This document shows positions 35,059 through 42,296 of a stretch of 57,358 bases of DNA, piece after piece. Within the stretch, counting starts at the first letter, position 1; each line of letters starts with the position of its first letter. This DNA comes from Verrucomicrobiota bacterium (GTDB lineage Bacteria > Verrucomicrobiota > Kiritimatiellia > RFP12 > UBA1067): contig JAKJGY010000005.1 of NCBI GenBank assembly GCA_022704145.1, positions 1 to 57,358 on the forward strand, read 5' to 3'. Made by a program: the position numbers and the translations under genes. A model generated the notes under the pieces. That model was not told the DNA's origin, searched no databases, and was given only the letters and a program-made list of their open reading frames with translations.

Positions 35059-36264
35059 ATGGGAATAACGCTGACCGATATCGCCCGCCATGCGGGTTGC
35101 TCCCCCGCGACCGTCTCGCGTGCCCTGAACGGTACCGCCGGGGTGAAGCCCAAGCTGCGCGGACGCATCCTCGCTGCCGTCAAGGAGCTTGGGTCGGGTG
35201 GGGGGGTGGGGCAGGGCGGCCGTGGCCGCCCGCGCGGCTCGCTCGGGAAGTCTGACACCGTCGACGTGATCGTTTTCCGGCGCGAGCCGGTCGAGCCGGT
35301 CTTTGTCTCGAACGCCGGTCTTACGGTCGCGCCGATGACGGACGCGGACCCGAACAGTTTCTTTGCGCCCCGTTTCCGCCTTACGACCGACTTCTACCGG
35401 CATATCATTGAGGGCATCATCTCTGTGCTCTCGGTCGGAGCCCTGAAGACTGTGCAGCACGTGCGCTGTGATCTGCTCGAGGCCGCCTTTCTGCACGAGC
35501 TGCGTACCGCGCGCCGAAGGGGGGTGCTCCTGCTGGGCGAGCCTGATCCCTGTGTGCGGGCCTTTATCGAGCGGTGCGGCCGCCCCGTCGTGCTCGTCGA
35601 CATCCTCGGCGTGCCGGACTGTCCGGTGGTGACGACCGATAACGCGGGCGGCATGGCCCGCGCCCTCGCGCATCTGCGCGCGCTCGGTCACCGCGACATC
35701 GCGTTTGCGGGCCATCCCGACAATCCGAGCTTCCGCGAGCGGCGTCACGCGTATTTTGGCGGCTTGGCCGATGCGGGCCTCGCCATCCGTCCCGAGTGGC
35801 TCTACCTCGGTCTGGGCCATGTCTGCGATGTGACCGCGGGCGTGATACCGATCTTAAAGCGCCAGGCAAGGCCGTCGGCCTTCCTCTGCGCCTCCGACCA
35901 CTATGCGATGGGTGTGCTGCAGGCCGCGCAGGCGCTCGGGCTGGCCGTACCGCGCGATCTCAGTGTCGTGGGCTTCGACGACATCGACGCCGCGCCGTTG
36001 CTGACGCCACCGTTGACGACCGTGCGTGTGCCTAAGATCCAGATCGGCGCGTGCGCGGCGGACCTGCTCCTCCGCGGCACGAACGGAAACGGGCTGGACG
36101 AGGCCTGGCACCACTGCGAGGTCCGCTGCATGCCCGAGCTGGCGGTCCGCGCCTCAACCGCGTCATACGCCAACCGCTCGTCACATCAGGCGAGACGCGC
36201 AGGCAGGGCGAGGGTGTGCGCGCAACGTACGACAGGCGGTGCCGGCTGTTCAGAGGAGTTCTAG
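35059..36264 (+). CDS. LacI-family transcriptional regulator with an AT-hook-like hinge
   Basis: A 401-residue regulator. Residues 4-45 are a normal LacI helix-turn-helix (TLTDIARHAGCSPATVSRALNG). The usual YRPN-type hinge helix is missing. It is replaced by a glycine stretch (46-54) and RGRPRG at 55-60, which matches the AT-hook core. The periplasmic-binding-protein-like sensor domain follows (about 66-355), with 'VTTDNAGGMARALAHLRALGH' and 'PRDLSVVGFDDIDAAPLLTPPLTTVR'. The last 35 residues are a basic extension not seen in most relatives and may be read-out after a lost stop. The end overlaps the convergent gene by 15 bases. Placed after the SGNH-GH16 gene, it is the likely controller of that operon, with a sugar as effector. 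Confidence 0.9.
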   Translation: MGITLTDIARHAGCSPATVSRALNGTAGVKPKLRGRILAAVKELGSGGGVGQGGRGRPRGSLGKSDTVDVIVFRREPVEPVFVSNAGLTVAPMTDADPNSFFAPRFRLTTDFYRHIIEGIISVLSVGALKTVQHVRCDLLEAAFLHELRTARRRGVLLLGEPDPCVRAFIERCGRPVVLVDILGVPDCPVVTTDNAGGMARALAHLRALGHRDIAFAGHPDNPSFRERRHAYFGGLADAGLAIRPEWLYLGLGHVCDVTAGVIPILKRQARPSAFLCASDHYAMGVLQAAQALGLAVPRDLSVVGFDDIDAAPLLTPPLTTVRVPKIQIGACAADLLLRGTNGNGLDEAWHHCEVRCMPELAVRASTASYANRSSHQARRAGRARVCAQRTTGGAGCSEEF

Positions 36265-39200
36265 CTGCTTCAAGACCTCTTTCGGAATCTCGAAACCGGC
36301 CTTGCGCAGCAGATCGGAGCGCTGCAGCGCCTCCGCCTTTTTGCGCAGTCCGATCTCGGCACGAAGGAGCGTCAGGTGGTAGACATGGGCGTCGGGGTAG
36401 CGTTGGACGATCGGCCTGACCAGCGAATCGGCCTCCGGGAAGCGCCCCACATCGCAGAGGATATTGGCCAAGGTGTCCTGGGCTGGCGCCAGGTTCGGAT
36501 CCAGCACCAGCGCCTGGCGCGCGAGTGTCTCGGCTTCGGCGTGACGTTTCTGGAGGCGCAGGCATTCGGCCAGATCGTTACAGGCGGATGAGGTCGGCTT
36601 ACGCTCGATACTGCGCCGCAGGAAGTCCTCGGCCGCAGACAGCTTGCCGCGTGAGAGCAACAGGGCGCCCAGCAGGTAGTTCGCAAGCGGGTGGTCAGGA
36701 TCCATGCTGAGCTGTTTCCGTGCGTCGCTCTCGATGAACACGCTGTTCCCGATGGCCAGGTCCAGCTCGAGCAGTTCGTCCCAGACGTCGGACAGAGCCG
36801 CGTTCAAGGAGAGCGCCTCTAAGAGGGACTGGCGCGCCTCACGGAAGAACTCGGGGCCCTTCCGGCGCAGCACCATCCCCTTGACCGCATGGATCAGATA
36901 ATGGTCGGGGGACTTTAGCGCGGCCTGCATATTGGGAAGCAGTTGTCGTTCGACCAGTTGGAGATCGCCCTGCTTCAGTAACACTTCGGCCTGTAGGGCC
37001 CAGTACCTGGGATCCCCGGGAGTTTCTTTCGCGGCCTCGGCCAGCAGCGTGCGAACGCGATCGTCCTCGCCGTTCATCAGGGCAAGCGAGATCGCCTGAT
37101 ACCTCAAATCCTTCGGCTCGACGCCGGCCGCCTGAGCCTGGCTGAGCCAGGACTGTGCCTCTTTCTTCTGGCCTTGCGCCAGTGCGACTGTGCAGAGGCC
37201 GACGAGCGCCTGACCGTTCTTGGCCTCTTTGCCCACCACCGCGCGGTAGGAGGCCTCGGCCGACTGGAGGTCGCCCGACTGCAGAAAAACGGACGCCTGG
37301 TCCATGAGTGCGGCTGTGCCCGTATGTTCGGCCAGCGTCTTCGCGCGACGGAGTTTTTCCGAGGCGACCTCCTTCAGGCCGCGCTGCGACCAGAGCGCGG
37401 TCTGCTGGGCATAAAATGCCTGTTGCCGTACCGTCCCGTGATTCTGCAAGACCCATACCATCGCGCGCAAGTCGTTGACCCGATTGCGTGCCAGCGCCCG
37501 CTTGACTTGCTTGTTCAGCGCCTCGGCGGTCTCGGGCCGTATATTGCGGAGCAGGGCGAGCGCGTAGGCGTTGATGAGCGCGCTGACGTTGTCGGGATCC
37601 AGCGCCGCCGCCCGCTCATACGCCTCATAGGACAGCGCGACCTGTCCGTGATCCTCAAGCAAGACGCCCCATTCATTCGCGGCAAAACCGGCCTTGATCC
37701 GCATTACCGCACGCAGCCACGCGACGGGCCCCCTCTCGTTCCGTCTTCCGGCGAGGTCTGGCTTCACCCGGGCGACGAAGGCCCGATGACGGGCGTCCAT
37801 CGCGTCCAACTGCGGCAGGGCGTCGGCCTTTGAATGCCCTGAGAATGCCAACCCTTCCGGGACGGCCACAAATCCGCCTGCTGTCCAAAGCTCGGGAAGG
37901 CCGAGCACCATCACTTGTCGGACGACCTGTGGGGCTGCCGCGAACCACTCGGTGACAAACCGCTCCGCACTGATTGAGAGTGCGTTGTCGAGCCGTTGCC
38001 GGTTCAACCCTTCGAAGAGCGGGCTTCCGGCGATGAAACGCTTGAGGTCGCGCTTCTCGAGCGGGGTCAGGGTTGAGCGCACGGTGATGATCGTGAGCGG
38101 TCTGGCCGACAGGTGGGCCTGGAGTTTAAGGTGGTGGGTGAGCAGCCCGTCGGACACCAGGCACGTCCGTTTCCCCAAGGCGTCGAGGATCTCCTTCGCC
38201 AGGCAGTCGGCGAAAGCCCCGCGGGAGGGGTTGACCCAGCGCCAGCTACGGAACGGGGCCACGAGCATCAGCAGGAGCAGGACAGGGAGCAGGCAACCCG
38301 CCAGGCCCCGCTGGACTTGCCGGTAACGCTCCAACTTATAGTCCAGCTTAAGCGACAGGTCCACCTCGGCCCGCTGGTCGTCCGGTGAGAGCAGCACCAG
38401 GCATGAGGCAAGGGCGCAAGCCACTGCGCAAGCCTGCACGGCCGCCGTGAAGACCGGCAGGTGGCCGGTCGCCTCGAAGAACAGGAAAGGTGAGAACGGC
38501 AGGTTCAGCAGGGTCTGAAGGCTTGCTGCCACGATCATCAGGATCGCGAGTAAGGTGTTTGGCCTGCGCTCGCCGAACAGCAGCGTACGACCGAAAAGGA
38601 GAAGGGCTGCGGGCACGCCGACCTGCACCAGAACCAGAAGCCAGCCTGTGGCGGGGAAGAAAGTCCGCCACTCGCCGAGGCGCTGCTGCGCGACGCCCCT
38701 GATCATGGCACGCAAGGCGGCGGCGGTCGGCAGCGAAGGGTCGGAAGCCAGTGTCCGGTAGGCGAACCCGAAGAGCGCCAGGCCCGCCATGGCCGCTAGC
38801 GCTGACATCAGGATCAGGGTGCCGCGCGCCTTGGATTCGACAAAAGATAGAAACAGCAGCACCGCGAGGATCGGGACGAGGAACAGAAAGGCGGAGGAGT
38901 CCAGCGTTCCGACCACGCAGAGAAATACGGTGAGCGAAAGGCGTGTCAGCTTCCAGCGTGATCCGACAAACGGGTAAACGAGGAAAATAAGCAGCGCGAT
39001 GAGCAGGTGGAACATGCCGGGCGAGAGGCGTGTTGAAGCCGACCAGGAGGCGGCGAGGAAGAGCAGGAGGAACACGGCGGTGAAGCCGCCGAGAATCGAG
39101 ATCCTCAGCATACGTCGGTTATAGGACTGGACCTCCAGCGGCAAGGCCAGCGCCGTCTCGGTGTCCTCCTCGGTCTCATCTGTCAATCCGCTTCGCCCCT

Positions 39201-39546
39201 GTCCGTCCCCGTCCTCACAGGCCGAGAAGAGGATGAGGCGCCCCACCAGGAGAAACAGCAAGGTGGCGCAGCCTGCGCCGCAAAGGGCCGAAAAGAGGTT
39301 GAGCCGGGAAATGAGCGAGGCGTCCGAACCGCCGCTAAACCAGCGCGCGAAAAGAATAAAGAGGGGGTGTGCCCCTGTCCCTTGCGACTCCAGGCCCGCG
39401 ACCTCGCAGATCCATGCCGCCGATGCGCCCGGATAGGCGTCGCGGGCCCGCGTGATCACAAAAGACAGTAGTGCGGCACAGAAGGCGACCGGGGTGTAGC
39501 GCCACAGCCGCCCCGCTAAGGCGAGGATGGAGGGGTGGATTCGCAT
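36250..39546 (-). CDS. GT-C/DUF2723-like multi-pass membrane protein with C-terminal TPRs
   Basis: A 1098-residue protein. The first 450 residues hold about ten hydrophobic helices. The loop after helix one has an acidic 'ARDAYPGASAAWICEVAGLE' segment, then AHPLFILFARWF. This is the layout of DUF2723/TMEM260-type GT-C glycosyltransferases, where an aspartate in this loop is catalytic (Asp36 here). Residues of about 640-1090 are TPR repeats ('SYEAYERAAALDPDN', 'AETLARQALVLDPNLAPAQ') expected on the outer face of the inner membrane. GAGG lies eight bases before the ATG at 39546. The upstream neighbour encodes a PEP-CTERM protein, but a strong terminator separates them. A role in glycosylating exported proteins is inference; simple scaffolding is the alternative. 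Confidence 0.7.
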   Translation of the reverse strand: MRIHPSILALAGRLWRYTPVAFCAALLSFVITRARDAYPGASAAWICEVAGLESQGTGAHPLFILFARWFSGGSDASLISRLNLFSALCGAGCATLLFLLVGRLILFSACEDGDGQGRSGLTDETEEDTETALALPLEVQSYNRRMLRISILGGFTAVFLLLFLAASWSASTRLSPGMFHLLIALLIFLVYPFVGSRWKLTRLSLTVFLCVVGTLDSSAFLFLVPILAVLLFLSFVESKARGTLILMSALAAMAGLALFGFAYRTLASDPSLPTAAALRAMIRGVAQQRLGEWRTFFPATGWLLVLVQVGVPAALLLFGRTLLFGERRPNTLLAILMIVAASLQTLLNLPFSPFLFFEATGHLPVFTAAVQACAVACALASCLVLLSPDDQRAEVDLSLKLDYKLERYRQVQRGLAGCLLPVLLLLMLVAPFRSWRWVNPSRGAFADCLAKEILDALGKRTCLVSDGLLTHHLKLQAHLSARPLTIITVRSTLTPLEKRDLKRFIAGSPLFEGLNRQRLDNALSISAERFVTEWFAAAPQVVRQVMVLGLPELWTAGGFVAVPEGLAFSGHSKADALPQLDAMDARHRAFVARVKPDLAGRRNERGPVAWLRAVMRIKAGFAANEWGVLLEDHGQVALSYEAYERAAALDPDNVSALINAYALALLRNIRPETAEALNKQVKRALARNRVNDLRAMVWVLQNHGTVRQQAFYAQQTALWSQRGLKEVASEKLRRAKTLAEHTGTAALMDQASVFLQSGDLQSAEASYRAVVGKEAKNGQALVGLCTVALAQGQKKEAQSWLSQAQAAGVEPKDLRYQAISLALMNGEDDRVRTLLAEAAKETPGDPRYWALQAEVLLKQGDLQLVERQLLPNMQAALKSPDHYLIHAVKGMVLRRKGPEFFREARQSLLEALSLNAALSDVWDELLELDLAIGNSVFIESDARKQLSMDPDHPLANYLLGALLLSRGKLSAAEDFLRRSIERKPTSSACNDLAECLRLQKRHAEAETLARQALVLDPNLAPAQDTLANILCDVGRFPEADSLVRPIVQRYPDAHVYHLTLLRAEIGLRKKAEALQRSDLLRKAGFEIPKEVLKQLELL

Positions 39547-39584
39547 GGGCGAAACCTCGTTTGGGTAAATGTGTCTGGATATAT

Positions 39585-39616
39585 GAAAAAGGTCGTCGGC
39601 AAAAACCGACGACCTT
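39585..39616 (-). terminator. Rho-independent terminator of the PEP-CTERM gene
   Basis: Read on the minus strand, AAGGTCGTCGG pairs perfectly over eleven bases with CCGACGACCTT around a TTTTTG loop, and the stem runs straight into TTTTTC. It lies 30 bases after the stop at 39646 and before the membrane/TPR gene. Confidence 0.88.
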
Positions 39617-39645
39617 CGTCTTAACGCTCACAGATCAGCAGGCAC

Positions 39646-40326
39646 TCAGGCGCGCTTGACGGTTTTGCGGCGCAGGCCGAGAACCGCGCAACCCACGGCC
39701 AACAGGGCGAAGCCGGTCGGCTCAGGAACCGCGACGTACTCATAGGTCACCGTCAGGAAACCCTGCGACATGCCGGACTCGAACGTCCCACGTACGGCGC
39801 CGTTGGCTGTGTGCGAACTGCCCTGGGCGCTGTAGTACGTGATCGCATAGGTGCCCGAACCCTCATACAGGCCGAAATCGCCCGCGGCGGCCTCGCCAAT
39901 ATTGGGCCCGGTCTGATTACGGCTGCCATACACGGGGCCGGTAATCGCGTCCGTATTCCCGTTGGCGGGCAAGTTATAGAGCTTGCTCTGGCCGGCGAAG
40001 AGCGTGGTGTCCATGCCTTCCGGCACACGCGAACCTGTAATCCAGGCTTGTATGCCCTGAGACAACGAACCACTCACAGCCGCGCTCGGCACCGTGATGT
40101 TCTCGACTGAATAATAGCCTCCCCAGGAATCGAGGCTGATGGAGACCGTCACCTTAGTCAGGGTGCCCAGACTCGTGTCGAACTTGCTCACGTTGAAGGT
40201 CGAGAACGTGTCCGAACCCGTCCCCGGCGTGATTTGCCCCGTCGAGAAGTTCTGCACGATCGTCGCCGCACTGGCCATACTCGTAAGCAGAATACTTGCC
40301 ACCATCGTGGTCCACATTCTGTTCAT
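39646..40326 (-). CDS. PEP-CTERM exported protein (choice-of-anchor type)
   Basis: A 226-residue exported protein with a signal peptide (MNRMWTTMVASILLTSMASA) and a textbook PEP-CTERM tail: VPEP at 200-203, a hydrophobic span (GFALLAVGCAVLGL) and a basic end (RRKTVKRA). Exosortases cut such tails and pass the protein to the cell surface or exopolysaccharide. The mature part is a beta-sandwich ('FSTFNVSKFDTSLGTLTKVT') like the choice-of-anchor E domain. The ATG at 40326 has AAGGTGG seven bases upstream; one at 40344 has none. It has its own promoter (40383-40411) and terminator, so it is probably strongly and separately expressed. No exosortase is in the window. Confidence 0.9.
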   Translation of the reverse strand: MNRMWTTMVASILLTSMASAATIVQNFSTGQITPGTGSDTFSTFNVSKFDTSLGTLTKVTVSISLDSWGGYYSVENITVPSAAVSGSLSQGIQAWITGSRVPEGMDTTLFAGQSKLYNLPANGNTDAITGPVYGSRNQTGPNIGEAAAGDFGLYEGSGTYAITYYSAQGSSHTANGAVRGTFESGMSQGFLTVTYEYVAVPEPTGFALLAVGCAVLGLRRKTVKRA

Positions 40327-40382
40327 TTCTCTACCACCTTTCATGTAGGGTCAAATGCCCTAGTGATCCCTGTTGGCTTGCT

Positions 40383-40411
40383 TTTATGTCTATCATGCGG
40401 GTAGAAGTCAA
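40383..40411 (-). promoter_or_regulatory. Promoter of the PEP-CTERM gene
   Basis: On the minus strand TTGACT (40406-40411), a 17-base spacer and CATAAA (40383-40388). The leader is about 50 bases, in an AT-rich stretch. Confidence 0.5.
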
Positions 40412-40473
40412 GTGAGAAGGCATCTAAGTATTGGGTGTAAATGGGTGATATGCCATTTTGATTACCTGTGAAG

Positions 40474-40502
40474 TTGCGTCTGGGCGCTCGTCCTCGTATA
40501 TT
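40474..40502 (+). promoter_or_regulatory. Promoter of tspO
   Basis: TTGCGT (40474-40479), a 17-base spacer and TATATT (40497-40502), about 110 bases before the tspO ATG at 40612. The long leader could carry further control, but I see no known riboswitch. Confidence 0.45.
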
Positions 40503-40611
40503 TAAAGCGCCTCATTCGGAGTCGAGAGGAAGAGAGCGATGCCGATTCCGAGTGTGACCCTGAGGGAAGACACTGAGGCGATCGGTTGCGCGGACGCGGA
40601 GGAGGTGCGGT

Positions 40612-41121
40612 ATGGCTGTGTCGGGCATGGATCGAGTCGGGCGGCGGGCGGGGATGGCCTTGCTGCTCTTTCTGGGGCTGAGCTTCGTGACGGCGGCGGT
40701 GGGCGGGGCGGCCTCGGCGCAGGCGCCCGCGTTCTACGCGCAGTTGGCGCGGCCGGAGTGGTCGCCGCCGGGTTGGCTGTTCGGCCCGGTCTGGAGCGCG
40801 CTCTACACGCTGATGGGCGTGGCGGCCTGGCTGGTGTGGCGCGAGCGGGGCTGGCGGGGGGCGCGTGCGGCGCACCTGCTCAACGGCGCGCAGCTCGTGG
40901 CCAACGCGCTGTGGACCTGGCTCTTCTTCGCCTGGCGGCAGGGCGCGCTGGCGTTCGTGGAGATCGTGGTGCTCTGGCTGCTGATCGCGGCCACGATCGT
41001 CTCCTTCAGGCGTGTCCGGCCGCTCGCGGCGGTTTTGCTGTTGCCCTATCTCGCGTGGGTCTCCTTCGCGGCCTGTCTGGCGTTCGCGGTCTGGCGCCTC
41101 AACCCCGAGCTGCTCGGATAG
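40612..41121 (+). CDS. tspO: TspO/MBR-family membrane protein
   Basis: A 169-residue, five-helix inner-membrane protein. The signature between helices one and three is complete: 'LARPEWSPPGWLFGPVWSALY' (cut here at 20) followed by TLMGVAAWLVW, then 'NGAQLVANALWTWLFF' and 'VSFRRVRPLAAVLLLPYLAWV'. TspO proteins bind porphyrins and sterol-like ligands and are linked to oxidative stress and tetrapyrrole handling; the physiological job varies. GGAGGAGG lies six bases before the ATG. It is probably a single-gene unit with the promoter at 40474; a further promoter precedes the next gene. Confidence 0.93.
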   Translation: MAVSGMDRVGRRAGMALLLFLGLSFVTAAVGGAASAQAPAFYAQLARPEWSPPGWLFGPVWSALYTLMGVAAWLVWRERGWRGARAAHLLNGAQLVANALWTWLFFAWRQGALAFVEIVVLWLLIAATIVSFRRVRPLAAVLLLPYLAWVSFAACLAFAVWRLNPELLG

Positions 41122-41222
41122 CGGTCGGGGCGCCGGGAGCGGATCGGCTGACGGCTGTTTTGGGGGTGGTGAGGGGGTTGCTGATTTCGCTGCGTCGGAT
41201 CTGAGGCTGCCGAGCGGCGAGG

Positions 41223-41252
41223 TTGCGCGGTATTTCGGAAGTGTGGTATGAT
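41223..41252 (+). promoter_or_regulatory. Promoter of the TPR-ydbH-ynbE-ydbL operon
   Basis: TTGCGC (41223-41228), an 18-base spacer and TATGAT (41247-41252), which matches five of six -10 bases. The ATG lies 24 bases after the -10 box, behind AAGGGAGAG. Confidence 0.5.
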
Positions 41253-41275
41253 GCGCCACACAAGGGAGAGAGCGC

Positions 41276-42262
41276 ATGATTGCTGCACGAATCGCGGGTG
41301 TGTGTGTGTTGGCGGCGGCCGTCTGGCTGGCGCCCGGAGGGTCCTTGGCGAAAGACAAGAGGCCGAAGATTTCCGAGCAGCTCAAGGCGGCCAACGAGCT
41401 GATGACCCAGGCTGAAGAGGCCTATATGGGGGGGAAGAACAAGCAGGCGCTCGAGCTGTACCGCCAGGCGCTCGAGGAGATCGGCCGTGTCGAGCGCGAG
41501 AACCAGACGCTGGTGCCCGCCAATGACCTCGCGCCGTTGCGTTACCGCCGTGCGGTGTGCGAGACGGAGATCGACCGGGTGATGCTGGAGGATGTGAGCG
41601 CGGCGGCGCGGACGATGGCGGTGACCGACACGAGCGCGCTGGAGGCCAAGCGCGAGGCGCGCCGTCTCGCCGCAGAGACCAACAGCGTTCCGGAGGTGAC
41701 GGTGAAGCTTGGCGCGAAGCGCGGCGACCCTGCGGCCGAAGAGGCGGGCGCGACTGTTGCAGGGGATGAGACGGCGGCGGACGGGGGCGCTGAAAAGCCT
41801 TTGGATGTTGCGGGGGAGCTGGAGTGGGCCAAGGACATGATTTCGGTGGATCGGTTTGAGGATGCGGAGCGGTCGCTGGTGCGCGTGCTGAAGCCGTTTC
41901 CCGCCAACCGCGACGCGCGTTTCCTGATGGGGGTCTTGCGCGTGCAGCAGGGGCGCCACGCTGACGCTGCGGTGGTGCTGTCCGATCTGGCCGAGGATGC
42001 TCCCGGCGACGAGGCGGTGCTGCTGCTGGCGTCCGGGGTGCATGTGGCGGCAGGCGCGTACGGCCAGGCGATGGAGTCGCTGGATCTGGCCATGAAGGCC
42101 AACCCGAAGCGTCCGGACGGGTATTTGAATATGGCATGGCTGCTGTTGGAGATGAACCCTGCCGAGCAGGGTGAGGCGGAGATGTATTACCGGCAGGCGG
42201 TGAAGCTGGGGGCGTCGCGCGACCGGGACATCGAGCGGCGCCTCGGTATCCGTCCGGAATGA
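41276..42262 (+). CDS. Exported TPR protein, first gene of the ydbH operon
   Basis: A 328-residue protein with a signal peptide (MIAARIAGVCVLAAAVWLAP). A helical region with one TPR-like pair (about 28-75, 'EEAYMGGKNKQALELYRQAL') is followed by an acidic, alanine-rich linker (about 140-180) and at least three TPRs (about 185-315, 'MKANPKRPDGYLNMAWLLLE'). GGGAGAG precedes the ATG. The ydbH start is 34 bases after its stop, so it belongs to the same unit. The E. coli ydbH-ynbE-ydbL operon has no such gene, so this may be a lineage-specific partner of the lipid-transport bridge. That link is inferred from position only. Confidence 0.8.
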   Translation: MIAARIAGVCVLAAAVWLAPGGSLAKDKRPKISEQLKAANELMTQAEEAYMGGKNKQALELYRQALEEIGRVERENQTLVPANDLAPLRYRRAVCETEIDRVMLEDVSAAARTMAVTDTSALEAKREARRLAAETNSVPEVTVKLGAKRGDPAAEEAGATVAGDETAADGGAEKPLDVAGELEWAKDMISVDRFEDAERSLVRVLKPFPANRDARFLMGVLRVQQGRHADAAVVLSDLAEDAPGDEAVLLLASGVHVAAGAYGQAMESLDLAMKANPKRPDGYLNMAWLLLEMNPAEQGEAEMYYRQAVKLGASRDRDIERRLGIRPE

Positions 42263-42296
42263 GGACGGCCGGCCTGTGGCCTGTGGGCGGTGCGTG

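Noticed and set aside
35191..35216. Possible frameshift in the LacI gene at the G-rich run
   Set aside because: The helix-turn-helix before it and the sensor domain after it are in the same frame, so no shift is needed.
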